Positions 7,951-16,599 of a stretch of DNA of 64,000 bases are shown here, piece after piece; the first letter of the stretch is position 1; each line of letters starts with the position of its first letter. Position numbers and translations under genes: made by a program. Under the pieces are notes generated by a model. That model saw only the letters and a list, made by a program, of their open reading frames with translations, did not search any database and was not told the DNA's origin. This DNA is from Exiguobacterium sp018617385. Lineage in GTDB: Bacteria > Bacillota > Bacilli > Exiguobacteriales > Exiguobacteriaceae. The stretch covers positions 124,001 through 188,000 of the forward strand of contig NZ_JACSKA010000001.1 of the NCBI RefSeq assembly GCF_018617385.1. Reading direction: 5' to 3'.

Positions 7951-8568
7951 TTATGAATGGACGCCTAAGGCGCGTAATTTTAATGAATAGCTAAACAAAA
8001 ATTCATATGCCTCTAAATATCGTTTTGCTGCAGCGGGCGTTTCACCCCAAACTGTGATCCCGTGGTTCCGGATGAGAACAGCACCAGCATCGCCTGTGAC
8101 GTGTGTGGCGAACGCGCGAGCGAGCGTCGGGATATCTGCGTGATTTTCGATAATCGGGATCCGGACACTTGCCGTCTCTTCCCAATAGCCGAGCGCCTTG
8201 ATGATTTCTTGACCTGTGAACGTCACATGGCCTTGTGTTGCATACAGTTCCGAGATGACGTTATTGTCGACCGTATGCACGTGAAGGGAACAGGTTGCGT
8301 TCGTGTTGTTAAAGATTTCGACGTGTAGCAACGTCTCCGCCGACGGTTTGCCTGACTGTTCTCCAATCAATTGACCGGTCGCATCGACGAGGACGAAGTC
8401 TTCATCGGTGCGCTTTCGTTTATCACGACCGCTTGCCGTCACGAGGAATGTCAACGGATCGTCCGATACGCGGATCGCTAAGTTGCCACTCGTCCCGGGG
8501 AACCAATCTCGTGCGGCGAGCTCGTCTTTAATGTCGGCAAGTTCGACCCATCGTTCTTGTACGGTCAT
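7951..8568 (-). CDS. mtnB: Methylthioribulose-1-phosphate dehydratase
   Basis: A 205-residue class II aldolase/adducin-fold enzyme. It dehydrates 5-methylthioribulose 1-phosphate to the 2,3-diketo intermediate. The zinc-binding His pair in SLHVHTVDNN and the later RNHGITVWG histidine are present, as is the FPGTSGN phosphate loop near residue 25. It overlaps the end of mtnX by 4 nt and lies in the SAM-riboswitch-controlled operon. Confidence 0.95.
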   Translation of the reverse strand: MTVQERWVELADIKDELAARDWFPGTSGNLAIRVSDDPLTFLVTASGRDKRKRTDEDFVLVDATGQLIGEQSGKPSAETLLHVEIFNNTNATCSLHVHTVDNNVISELYATQGHVTFTGQEIIKALGYWEETASVRIPIIENHADIPTLARAFATHVTGDAGAVLIRNHGITVWGETPAAAKRYLEAYEFLFSYSLKLRALGVHS

Positions 8569-9215
8569 ACGTTCACTCCTTTCATGTGAGCTGAAATGTC
8601 ATAGAATGTCTCGAACGGAACATGTCGAATTCCTTCCGCCTCACAAAGCGAAATCAGTTGACCTCGTGCATACACGACATCGGCACGTTTGGCGATTTCA
8701 AAATCAGTGACAGAGTCCCCGATGACGATTAACGTGTCGGTAGGTGAGACAATCTGTCGAGCAATCGTCGGCTTACAGCATCCACAATCGTTCGAACAAT
8801 GGACATCGCATGAATGAGGCCAGGTGACGCGTGCTGTCTCTCCAGAGAAATCAACATGATTGCAGTAGATGTGTTCCGGTGCGACGTGACCTTCTAGAAT
8901 CGGATGGACGAAAAAGTCCATCCCGCCACTGACGACATCAAATCGAAAGCCGTGCGACTGGGTCTCTTGCAAAAACTCGACAAACCCCGCTCGAAGCGTT
9001 ATGGTCGACTGAAGAAACTCACGATACCGCTCTTGCTGGTTACTCGGGAGCAAGCTGAACATCTGACCGACGCCTTCGCGAATGGAGAGCGTTTGGTTCA
9101 ACACACCATCTTTAAGTTCGACCCATTCAGGTGGGGCGAACCGTCGCATCAACGCGATGATGTTATCTTCTTCCGTGATGGTCCCGTCGAAATCACAGAT
9201 GACGTGCGTACTCAT
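8565..9215 (-). CDS. mtnX: 2-hydroxy-3-keto-5-methylthiopentenyl-1-phosphate phosphatase
   Basis: The start is set at the ATG overlapping the mtnW stop (ATGA), giving 216 residues rather than a longer GTG-initiated form. It is a HAD-family phosphatase with DFDGTIT (residues 8-14, Asp8 nucleophile) and a late GDSVTDFEIA metal-binding motif. A cysteine-rich insert (HSCDVHCSNDCGCCKP) resembles the Cys cluster of B. subtilis MtnX and could bind zinc. It acts between MtnW and MtnD. Confidence 0.93.
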   Translation of the reverse strand: MSTHVICDFDGTITEEDNIIALMRRFAPPEWVELKDGVLNQTLSIREGVGQMFSLLPSNQQERYREFLQSTITLRAGFVEFLQETQSHGFRFDVVSGGMDFFVHPILEGHVAPEHIYCNHVDFSGETARVTWPHSCDVHCSNDCGCCKPTIARQIVSPTDTLIVIGDSVTDFEIAKRADVVYARGQLISLCEAEGIRHVPFETFYDISAHMKGVNV

Positions 9216-10366
9216 CGCGCACCCCACGCATCTAATGCAGTCGATAATGCATCAGTCTCGCTCGTCTTACCGATTGCCTGATCAATCGCTTGGCGGAACG
9301 CCCTCGCTCCGGCACTCGCCCCGTCCGGGTGTCCGTGAATCCCGCCGCCGGCATTGATGACGACATCCGTTCCGAAGTCACGAATCAAATCCGGGACGAG
9401 TCCTGGGTGAATCCCGGCAGATGGGACCGTCAGGATTGGTTTCGTCCAATGGGGTTCAGTCGCATACGTCTGAATAAGTTCTGCTTCGTCTTTCGGTGTC
9501 GACAGTGAACCGTATGGCGACGGGAAGAGCGTCAAGTCCGCCCCGGCGAGTCGAATCAGTTTCCCGAATAGAAGAGAATGACGAACCGATCCAGTCAATG
9601 CTCCGGCAAAAGCGGGATGTGCCAAAATCGGGACGTGAATCTCGGGGTCTTTGGCGAGCTCTCGCAAGGCATCGAGTCCATACGTATACACGTTAAACAA
9701 GAGCGCGGTCGCGCCTGCCTCAATCAATCGCTTCGCCTGCTCGCGTAAGGTGAAAACGGGCCCGCTCAACGTCACCGCGTATAGAACGGAGCGACCGGTT
9801 GTTTCTTTATGCTCCCGGATGATTGATGCCCCGACCCGTGCCCGTTCGAGCGACGGGGTGAGCGGATTGTCATATAGAATTTCATCGTCTTTGACGAGGT
9901 CGATGCCACCTGCGAACTGGTCCCGGAGTTGTGTCGCCAAAAAATCAAGATCTCGTCCGATGACGCCTTTGAAGATGCTCATGGCGAGCGGTCGGTCGTG
10001 TACACGAAGGATGTCACGGACCCCTTCAACTCCGAATGCGGCACCAGAGAAGTCCGATGCGAGCTCTTCCGGGAGCGATAGGTCGATCAGTTGGACGCTT
10101 GGGTCGAGCGATAGTTTTCCGAAAGTCGTCGTCAGAATGGATGAGAAGTCTGGCGTCACATTATGTAGCGGGTAACGAATCGAGAAGCGGCTCGTCGTTT
10201 CCTGTTGGGACGTGGCGATGACCTCACCCCGGAACGCTTGCAGTTGATGCTGTTCGAGATGGTTCAATTCGGTCCATGTCCCGACGGTCAGCTCATGTGC
10301 GATTTTCTCAGCCACGCGTTCGACGTGATCGGTATGTTTGATTTCATAAGTTGCGATGATTCCCAT
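9212..10366 (-). CDS. mtnW: 2,3-diketo-5-methylthiopentyl-1-phosphate enolase (RuBisCO-like)
   Basis: At 384 residues this is a form IV RuBisCO-like protein that enolises the diketo-phosphate product of MtnB. The GGIDLVKDDE motif (residues 153-162) has Lys159 in the position that is carbamylated to hold Mg2+, and the two glycine-rich phosphate-binding regions near the C-terminus (VINAGGGIHGHP) are conserved. It is first in the mtnW-X-B-D operon. Expression is controlled by the SAM-I riboswitch and terminator just upstream. Confidence 0.95.
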   Translation of the reverse strand: MGIIATYEIKHTDHVERVAEKIAHELTVGTWTELNHLEQHQLQAFRGEVIATSQQETTSRFSIRYPLHNVTPDFSSILTTTFGKLSLDPSVQLIDLSLPEELASDFSGAAFGVEGVRDILRVHDRPLAMSIFKGVIGRDLDFLATQLRDQFAGGIDLVKDDEILYDNPLTPSLERARVGASIIREHKETTGRSVLYAVTLSGPVFTLREQAKRLIEAGATALLFNVYTYGLDALRELAKDPEIHVPILAHPAFAGALTGSVRHSLLFGKLIRLAGADLTLFPSPYGSLSTPKDEAELIQTYATEPHWTKPILTVPSAGIHPGLVPDLIRDFGTDVVINAGGGIHGHPDGASAGARAFRQAIDQAIGKTSETDALSTALDAWGAR

Positions 10367-10385
10367 ATGTTCCTCCTTTCAGGTC

Positions 10386-10424
10386 AAACAAAAAAATGAC
10401 CTCATGCCAAGGCAAGAGGTCATT
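10386..10424 (-). terminator. Riboswitch expression-platform terminator ahead of mtnW
   Basis: On the minus strand AATGACCTC and GAGGTCATT form a long stem (with inner TGCC/GGCA pairs) followed by seven T. It lies directly between the SAM-I aptamer and the mtnW ribosome site. Confidence 0.9.
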
Positions 10425-10437
10425 CGAAAACAATGAA

Positions 10438-10537
10438 CTCTTATCTCTCAGCGATTGCTGCAAGAATTAGCACCGTGCCATTTCTGGTCGGTTGCTGCGA
10501 CATCATTGGGCTTGTCCCTCCGTCTGCTCTTGATAAG
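10438..10537 (-). promoter_or_regulatory. SAM-I (S-box) riboswitch controlling mtnW-X-B-D
   Basis: Read on the minus strand, it starts CTTATCAAGAG, then GGAGGGACAAGCCC, GCAGCAACC and GGTGCTAATTC, and closes with GAGAGATAAGAG. All are S-box conserved blocks. The P1 arms CTTATC and GATAAG pair. High SAM should favour the adjacent terminator and shut off salvage. Confidence 0.95.
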
Positions 10538-10568
10538 AATAGTTGTGAAGTTGTGAAATTTAATTGAA

Positions 10569-10596
10569 TTTTTACATAGAATCGCGCACTCGTCAA
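10569..10596 (-). promoter_or_regulatory. Candidate promoter for the mtnW operon
   Basis: On the minus strand TTGACG is followed after 16 bp by TAAAAA, about 30 bp upstream of the S-box aptamer. Confidence 0.5.
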
Positions 10597-10679
10597 TTCC
10601 TTTTTTTGAGAAAAAAAGTTTAAAAATAATGTTTCTATATATGCGTGTCGAAAATAAGTGGGCGACTGAAAATAGAGGA

Positions 10680-10709
10680 TTGACAACTAGCGTGCCTAGT
10701 CCGTAATAT
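10680..10709 (+). promoter_or_regulatory. Sigma-A promoter for the mtnK operon
   Basis: TTGACA, an 18-bp spacer, then TAATAT. It sits about 35 bp before the second S-box and back to back with the mtnW promoter. Confidence 0.75.
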
Positions 10710-10744
10710 TCGTCTCAACACGTCAAACACAATTACATCATTTA

Positions 10745-10850
10745 CTCTTATCGCGAGTTGGCAGAGGGAATTGGCCCTAAGACGCCGCAGCAACCGACCA
10801 TTAGGCACGGTGCTACATCCACCAGACACATGTCTGAAAGATGAGAGGAA
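10745..10850 (+). promoter_or_regulatory. SAM-I (S-box) riboswitch controlling mtnK-mtnA and the ABC transporter
   Basis: The conserved blocks are CTCTTATC, GCAGAGGGAA, GGCCC, CCGCAGCAACC, GGTGCTA and GATGAGAG. P1 pairs 10745-10752 with 10840-10847, allowing one G-U pair. It is a second, sequence-distinct aptamer facing away from the first. Confidence 0.95.
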
Positions 10851-10866
10851 CAACCAATTTGGGTGT

Positions 10867-10897
10867 GCCTCTTTCTCGCGGAGAAAGGGGCTTTTTT
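10867..10897 (+). terminator. Riboswitch expression-platform terminator ahead of mtnK
   Basis: GCCTCTTTCTC and GAGAAAGGGGC pair around GCG and are followed by six T, immediately before the mtnK ribosome site. Confidence 0.92.
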
Positions 10898-10928
10898 CAT
10901 GCATAGATACAGGAAAGGGGAAAGCATC

Positions 10929-12080
10929 ATGGCTTATGAGGCGTTTACAGAACAGAGTGTTGTCGACCATGTTCGACAGTTGGGGTTACTAGAAGAGGGA
11001 ATTGCAGAGTGCGAGGAAATCGGGGATGGAAATTTAAATCTCGTCTTCCGCATCCGTCAAGGAGAGACGTCATTGATTGTGAAACAGGCGTTACCGTACG
11101 CAAAAGTCGTGGGGGAGAGCTGGCCGCTCACGCTTGATCGGTCGTGGATCGAACAACTTGCCCTTCGTGAGTTTTCTAAGGTCGTTCCTCAGTTCGTACC
11201 GGATGTCCTCGGTAGCGACCGTGAACTCGCCTATACGATTTTGGAGGATCTGTCAGCGTTTGAGATTGTTCGGACAGGCTTCCTAAAAGGAGAGAGCTAT
11301 CCGAATTTGGCCCGCCACGTCGGTACATTTCTCGGTGAAACGTTGTTTGCGACGTCTGACTATGCAAAAGGACCGCTCGCCAAGAAACAAATCGAAAAAG
11401 AGTATTACAATCCAGAGCTATGCGATATCACGGAAAAGCTGATTTTCACCGACCCGTATCGCGATGCAGAATCGAATCAGATTGAGTCGGCCCTTCGCAC
11501 GGATGTTGAAAAGTTGTGGTCAGACCTCGCCTTGAAAATTGAAGTGACGAAATTGAAGGTTGGGTTCGTGACCAAACATGAAGCGTTGCTACATGGAGAT
11601 TTACATACAGGAAGCATTTTTGCGACCCGACAGGAAACGAAAATCATCGATCCTGAGTTTGCCTTTTACGGTCCGTTCGGCTTTGATATCGGTCAAATCA
11701 TTGCCCATTTGGTGTTCTCAACGTATGCGCATCCGTTGAAACGGTTCGAACGCTTCACAGAAGTGCTCACGGTCTGGGAGACGTTCGAAAAAACGTTCCG
11801 TACCCGCTTTACACAGGCCACAGAGCCGTTCAACACGGTAGGTTTCGTGGATGAACTATTGCCATCCATTTTGAGCGATGCGATCGGCTACGCGGGTTGC
11901 GAATTGATTCGGCGGACGGTCGGTTTAGCTGGTGTCGCCGACTTAGAGACATTGCCGGATGACCTTCGCATCGAACGGAAACGCCACGCCTTAGAGCTCG
12001 GCACGCGTCTCATCAAACAGCGCCATCAGATTCAATCCATCGATCAATTGATTCCAGTCTTGTCGGAGGTGCGCGTATGA
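10929..12080 (+). CDS. mtnK: 5-methylthioribose kinase
   Basis: ATG 10929 follows AGGAAAGGGG; the longer frame upstream runs through the riboswitch terminator and is not coding. The 383-residue product is an APH-fold kinase that phosphorylates 5-methylthioribose at C1. GDGNLNLVFRI (residues 32-42) is the nucleotide loop, HGDLHTGSIF (222-231) the catalytic loop and IIDPEFAFYG (239-248) the metal-binding segment. It is first in the SAM-controlled operon and overlaps mtnA by 4 nt. Confidence 0.95.
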   Translation: MAYEAFTEQSVVDHVRQLGLLEEGIAECEEIGDGNLNLVFRIRQGETSLIVKQALPYAKVVGESWPLTLDRSWIEQLALREFSKVVPQFVPDVLGSDRELAYTILEDLSAFEIVRTGFLKGESYPNLARHVGTFLGETLFATSDYAKGPLAKKQIEKEYYNPELCDITEKLIFTDPYRDAESNQIESALRTDVEKLWSDLALKIEVTKLKVGFVTKHEALLHGDLHTGSIFATRQETKIIDPEFAFYGPFGFDIGQIIAHLVFSTYAHPLKRFERFTEVLTVWETFEKTFRTRFTQATEPFNTVGFVDELLPSILSDAIGYAGCELIRRTVGLAGVADLETLPDDLRIERKRHALELGTRLIKQRHQIQSIDQLIPVLSEVRV

Positions 12081-13111
12081 GTGTGCAAAGTATTCATTTC
12101 GATGCCGACACGGAAGTGTTGACGATTTTAGATCAGACGCTGTTGCCGCAAGAAGAGCGCTATGTCGAAGTGTTGACGCTCGAACAGGCCGAGCAGGCAA
12201 TCAAGTCGCTTCAAGTTCGCGGTGCACCGGCCATCGCTTATTTCGGAGCGTTTGTCCTTGCGAAAGAAGCGTCACGTCTGCAAGACAATCCATATTTTCA
12301 TCTCCAATTGAATCAAGTCGGTCAACGGTTGATTGCGACAAGACCGACCGCGGTCAACTTACAGCACGTCATCGAATCACTCCTTCGATTGAATGTGGGG
12401 GAGGACTTTGAACAGATTGCAAAAGCAATCAAGCAGCGTGCGATTGAAATCTTTGAACAAGACGTGGCTACGTATCGCACGATTGGGGAGCATGCGCTCA
12501 CCGTGTTACCCGCTGGTGGCAACGTATTGACGATTTGTAACGCCGGTGCCATCGCGACGTCACGATACGGTACCGCGCTCGCGCCGTTCTATGTCGGGAA
12601 AGAGCGTGGCATCCCGTTTCGGGTGTTCGCGTCCGAAACGCGACCGCTGCTTCAAGGAGCACGACTGACCGTATGGGAGCTCGACCGGGCAGATATCGAT
12701 GTCACACTGATTACAGATAACATGGCGGCCTGGACCATCCAGACGAAACAAATCGATGCTATCATCGTCGGAGCGGACCGCATCATCCGTACCGGTCATA
12801 CAGCGAATAAAATCGGAACACTCCAGCTTGCGATTTTGGCGAAACATTACGGCATCCCATTCTATGTGGCTGCTCCGCATTCGACATTCGATTTAGAGGC
12901 AGATGACACGATTCAAATCGAAGAACGGGACGCGCATGAAGTGACCCATATCGGGGGACATCCGACGGCACTCGTCGGCATCACCGTCTTCAATCCGGCG
13001 TTTGATGTGACACCACCCGAACTGATTACCGGTCTAATTACAGAGACAGGTGTGCTCGAACCGACTGAGTCGGTCATTGTAGAACATGTAGGAGGAAACA
13101 CATATGTCTAA
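12077..13111 (+). CDS. mtnA: S-methyl-5-thioribose-1-phosphate isomerase
   Basis: A 344-residue member of the eIF2B-alpha-like isomerase family. It converts methylthioribose 1-phosphate to methylthioribulose 1-phosphate. Cys154 in TICNAGAIAT and Asp235 in VGADRI are the catalytic pair, and RGAPAIAYFGA (49-59) is the substrate loop. Start and stop overlap the neighbouring genes (4 nt with mtnK, 8 nt with the binding-protein gene), so kinase, isomerase and transporter are translated as one unit. Confidence 0.95.
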   Translation: MSVQSIHFDADTEVLTILDQTLLPQEERYVEVLTLEQAEQAIKSLQVRGAPAIAYFGAFVLAKEASRLQDNPYFHLQLNQVGQRLIATRPTAVNLQHVIESLLRLNVGEDFEQIAKAIKQRAIEIFEQDVATYRTIGEHALTVLPAGGNVLTICNAGAIATSRYGTALAPFYVGKERGIPFRVFASETRPLLQGARLTVWELDRADIDVTLITDNMAAWTIQTKQIDAIIVGADRIIRTGHTANKIGTLQLAILAKHYGIPFYVAAPHSTFDLEADDTIQIEERDAHEVTHIGGHPTALVGITVFNPAFDVTPPELITGLITETGVLEPTESVIVEHVGGNTYV

Positions 13112-14183
13112 AAAAATCATCTTCTTCCTGTTGACCGTCATCTTAGCACTTGCCGGATGCACGAACGAACAGGCTCAACCGAAAACGACTACGACAACAA
13201 GTAAAACGGAAGCGAAAACCGTCAACGTCTCAAATGAGACGCTTCCGAAAGATTTAGAAGTCGCCCTCGTTATGCAGATGTCGATCGGGACGTTCTCTTC
13301 GCAGTATATCGAAGGGGTGACCGAGCAAGTCGAAGCGTTCGGTGGCAACGTGAAAGTGTATAACGCCGAAAATGATTTGTCGAAAATGGCGAGTTATGTC
13401 GATACGGCGACGACGCAAGGAGTCGATGTGATCTTGATTGACCACGGACGTGCCGATGCCTTGAAAGAGCCTGTTCAACGGGCGCTCGACAAAGGCATCA
13501 AAGTTGTCGCATTCGATAACGATTTGACGAATGAAGGCGTGACGGTCATCGACCAAGACGATTATTCACTCGCATGGCGCTCGCTCAAAGCACTCGCGGA
13601 AGATTTGGACGGGAAAGGGAACATCGTCACGATTTGGGTCGGTGGATTCACCCCGATGGAACGTCGACATACGATTTATGACGCGTTCTTAAAACGCTAT
13701 CCCGGCATCCAGGAGGTCGCAAAGTTCGGTTCGGCGACGAACAACACGGCGCTCGATACGCAAAGCCAGATGGAGGCGATTTTGAAGAAGTACCCGGAAG
13801 GCGAAATCGATGCGGTGTTTGCGATGTGGGATGAGTTCGCCAAAGGGGCGAGCCGTGCCATCAAACAGGCAGGACGTGACGAGATTGCCGTCTATGGAAT
13901 TGACTTGAGTGACGAAGACTTACAACTCATGCAAGAAGAGGGAAGTCCGTGGAAAGTGACAGCTGCCACTGATCCAGCCGAAATCGGTCGCATTCAAGTC
14001 CGTTACGCCTACCAAAAAGTAGTCGGGGAAGAAACGCCTTCGATTCATTCGGTCGACCCATATCTAGTGGATCGTGATGTCTTACCGGATGCGGCTGTCA
14101 CGATGGATGATCTTGGGCAGTACGTGCCGGGTTGGGGTGAGTCGAATGCGGCATGGTCGGACTGGATGAAGGAGACGGACTGA
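13104..14183 (+). CDS. ABC transporter substrate-binding lipoprotein, probably for methylthioribose
   Basis: This 359-residue protein starts with a lipoprotein signal (hydrophobic run, lipobox LALAGC, Cys19) and a Thr/Lys-rich linker. A periplasmic-binding-protein fold of the ribose/LsrB type follows (VALVMQMSIGTF, VILIDHGRADAL, VFAMWDEFAKGA). It should be anchored outside the membrane. Being third in the SAM-riboswitch operon behind mtnK and mtnA, and sugar-type, it most likely captures 5-methylthioribose. That specificity is inferred from context; the fold itself only says pentose-like ligand. Confidence 0.85.
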   Translation: MSKKIIFFLLTVILALAGCTNEQAQPKTTTTTSKTEAKTVNVSNETLPKDLEVALVMQMSIGTFSSQYIEGVTEQVEAFGGNVKVYNAENDLSKMASYVDTATTQGVDVILIDHGRADALKEPVQRALDKGIKVVAFDNDLTNEGVTVIDQDDYSLAWRSLKALAEDLDGKGNIVTIWVGGFTPMERRHTIYDAFLKRYPGIQEVAKFGSATNNTALDTQSQMEAILKKYPEGEIDAVFAMWDEFAKGASRAIKQAGRDEIAVYGIDLSDEDLQLMQEEGSPWKVTAATDPAEIGRIQVRYAYQKVVGEETPSIHSVDPYLVDRDVLPDAAVTMDDLGQYVPGWGESNAAWSDWMKETD

Positions 14184-15556
14184 TGATTCGCTTGGAACGA
14201 ATCACGAAACAGTACGGTGAGGTGACCGTACTTGATCAGCTGTCGTTCAGCCTAAAACCGGGAGACATTCATGGGCTCCTCGGTCTGAACGGGGCCGGTA
14301 AGAGTACGCTCATCAAACTGCTAAATGGAACGGTCGAACCGACGTCCGGGGAATTGTCGATGGATGGGAAAACTGTCCGACTTACACCGGCGGAAGCGAT
14401 TCGTCATGGCATCATCACCGTATCGCAAGAAGTCGATGATGCGCTTTATCTGGATTTGCCTGCATATGAGAATGTGCTCCCATGGCAGACGGTGAAACGG
14501 GTTCGCCCACAACTCTTGAAGGAGCGCGCGAAACGTGTGCTATCTCGGGTCGGTTTAGACATCGACCCCGCACGTCCGGCTGGCCACTATCCGCTCAGCG
14601 TGAAACAGCGTATTCTGATTGCGCGGGCACTCGAGAGTAACGCCAAGTATTTATTACTCGATGAACCGACTGCAGCCTTATCGGAGACAGATGCCGATGA
14701 CCTGCTTGAATTGTTACAGACGCTTGCGGCAGAAGGGGTGGGGATTGTGCTGGTCACGCATCGGTCAGACGAACTGACACGCGTCACCTCGACCTCCACA
14801 TTTCTCCGGGATGGTCGCGTTGTATATGAAGGACCGTTTCAACCCCTTTCCACAGAAGCGGTTCAAACCTTTTTGAGCGGGACGACATTTGAGGAGGCGC
14901 AGGAAAAGGCAATCCCTGAGGGGGAGATTCGCTTGTCCGCGCAGGTGACACTTCCGGCATTCCAGACGAGTCTCTCCGTTGAAGCGTACCGTGGGGAAGT
15001 GCTCGGGATTGGAGGATTGACGGGGAGCGGGAAGACGGAACTGATGGAAGCATTGTTCGGTCTTTCTGGGCTTCGTCAATCCATCACAATCGATGGAAAA
15101 GAACATGTGATCAAAGAACCGACCGATGCCGTACGTGAAGGGTTTGCATTCGTTCCAGAGGAGAGACGTCGTCATGGATTATTTCTAGACGAGACGATTG
15201 AGCGGAACGTGATTGCTGTCGCAGGAAAGGCAACTCGCGTTTCGGACGTATTGGCATCGCTTCGCGTCCGTTATGCGAACGTGAAACAACCGGTTCGTGA
15301 GCTGAGTGGTGGAAATCAACAGAAGGTCGTCTTTAGCAAATGGTTACTCGAAGACCGAGACATTTATCTGCTCGACGAACCGACAAAAGGAATTGATATC
15401 GCAGCGAAACAAGATGTATATGAACGCGTCATCGCACTCGCGAAACAAGGGAAGACCGTGTTGTTCACCTCGAGTGAGCGACACGAGCTCGAACGGGTCG
15501 CCAATCGAATTCTTTGGCTCGACCGTGGACAAATTGCAGAGAAAGGAGGCGCATGA
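14183..15556 (+). CDS. Sugar-type ABC transporter ATP-binding protein with two ATPase domains
   Basis: The start is the ATG overlapping the upstream stop (TGATG), giving 457 residues in tandem ABC domains like RbsA/MglA. The first Walker A is GLNGAGKST (34-42), the first signature is degenerate (YPLSVKQ, 136-142) and its Walker B is YLLLDEPTAAL. The second domain has GLTGSGKT (278-285), a full LSGGNQQ signature (374-380) and LLDEPTKGID. It energises the putative methylthioribose importer made by its neighbours. Confidence 0.93.
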   Translation: MIRLERITKQYGEVTVLDQLSFSLKPGDIHGLLGLNGAGKSTLIKLLNGTVEPTSGELSMDGKTVRLTPAEAIRHGIITVSQEVDDALYLDLPAYENVLPWQTVKRVRPQLLKERAKRVLSRVGLDIDPARPAGHYPLSVKQRILIARALESNAKYLLLDEPTAALSETDADDLLELLQTLAAEGVGIVLVTHRSDELTRVTSTSTFLRDGRVVYEGPFQPLSTEAVQTFLSGTTFEEAQEKAIPEGEIRLSAQVTLPAFQTSLSVEAYRGEVLGIGGLTGSGKTELMEALFGLSGLRQSITIDGKEHVIKEPTDAVREGFAFVPEERRRHGLFLDETIERNVIAVAGKATRVSDVLASLRVRYANVKQPVRELSGGNQQKVVFSKWLLEDRDIYLLDEPTKGIDIAAKQDVYERVIALAKQGKTVLFTSSERHELERVANRILWLDRGQIAEKGGA

Positions 15557-15557
15557 C

Positions 15558-16559
15558 ATGGCACAGTTAGTAGTCAAAGAACGAAAACGAATCAGCGGTC
15601 ATATCGGTCAGTATGGAACGTTACTCGCAATCCTTGGTTTGATTGCGGTCTTTACCGTGACGAACGATCAATTTCTGACATACGCAAACTTTAGTGACAT
15701 CATCAAATCGGTTTCGATTGTCTCGTTACTTGCCCTCGGCGTCACGTTTTCGCTCATCGTCGGAGGATTCGACTTGTCGGTCGGCTCGACGGCGAGTCTT
15801 GCGACAATCGGGGCAGCGGCAAGTCTCGTCCTTCATCGACAAGAGCTTCTCGTCGCCCTGCTGATCCCACTTGCACTCGGGATTCTCGTCGGGCTGTTGA
15901 ACGCGCTCGTCACAATCAAATTCCGATTACCGGATTTACTAGCGACGCTCGCCATCATGTACGTCATTAACGGGATTCAGTTGACGTATACGAAAGGATT
16001 CTCGATTTATGACAACATGCCGATTGAAGGGGGGACGGCGCCAGGGCGTTTCATCCCGTCATTTCTATTCATCGGTCAAGGGACGATCGGTCCGATTCCG
16101 TTCGTCGCCCTGCTCATGCTGGTGTTCTTTATCGGAGCGCATCTGTTCTTGACTTATACGCGGACCGGGCGTGAATTTTATTACGTCGGGTCGAACGCCG
16201 AAGCGGCCCGTCGTTCCGGGATCGCAGTGAATCGCATCAAGTTGTACGCCTACGTGCTCAGCGGATTGTTTGCAGCCATTGGCGGAATCATTCTTGCATC
16301 TCGGATTGGTACGGGACAAGTCTCGGCGGGAGCACCTCTTTTGATGGACGCTGTCGCGGCTGCCTACATCGGCTACGCCGTCTTTGGGACAGGGCGCCCG
16401 AACGTGATCGGGACATTGATTGGAGCCATTTTGATTGGAATTCTCTTGAACGGACTGACGATGTGGGACGTGCCCTATTATGCGCAAGACATCGTCAAAG
16501 GGACGATTTTAATTGGAGCGCTCGGTCTTTCTTATATTCAGAAGAAACAGCGGACATGA
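15558..16559 (+). CDS. Sugar-type ABC transporter permease
   Basis: ATG 15558 follows GAAAGGAGG at the end of the ATPase gene. The 333-residue product has about nine or ten hydrophobic helices of the BPD_transp_2 family (RbsC-like), including GVTFSLIVGGFDLSVGS near residue 60 and the EAARRSGI coupling loop. It completes a one-permease, one-double-ATPase, one-binding-protein importer. It is the last gene of the mtnK operon and lies just before a GC-rich hairpin. Confidence 0.92.
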   Translation: MAQLVVKERKRISGHIGQYGTLLAILGLIAVFTVTNDQFLTYANFSDIIKSVSIVSLLALGVTFSLIVGGFDLSVGSTASLATIGAAASLVLHRQELLVALLIPLALGILVGLLNALVTIKFRLPDLLATLAIMYVINGIQLTYTKGFSIYDNMPIEGGTAPGRFIPSFLFIGQGTIGPIPFVALLMLVFFIGAHLFLTYTRTGREFYYVGSNAEAARRSGIAVNRIKLYAYVLSGLFAAIGGIILASRIGTGQVSAGAPLLMDAVAAAYIGYAVFGTGRPNVIGTLIGAILIGILLNGLTMWDVPYYAQDIVKGTILIGALGLSYIQKKQRT

Positions 16560-16562
16560 CAA

Positions 16563-16592
16563 AACCCCCGGACATCAGTTGTTCGGGGGTTC
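16563..16592. terminator. GC-rich hairpin between the permease and a convergent GNAT gene
   Basis: AACCCCCG and CGGGGGTT arms enclose a 14-nt loop with partial GACA/TGTT pairing. The T tail is better on the minus strand (TTTTG). Confidence 0.65.
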
Positions 16593-16599
16593 GCTTTGT

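Noticed and set aside
9651..10175. Plus-strand open frame of 174 codons opposite mtnW
   Set aside because: It is Ser/Arg-rich, lies wholly inside the clearly coding mtnW and has no family features.
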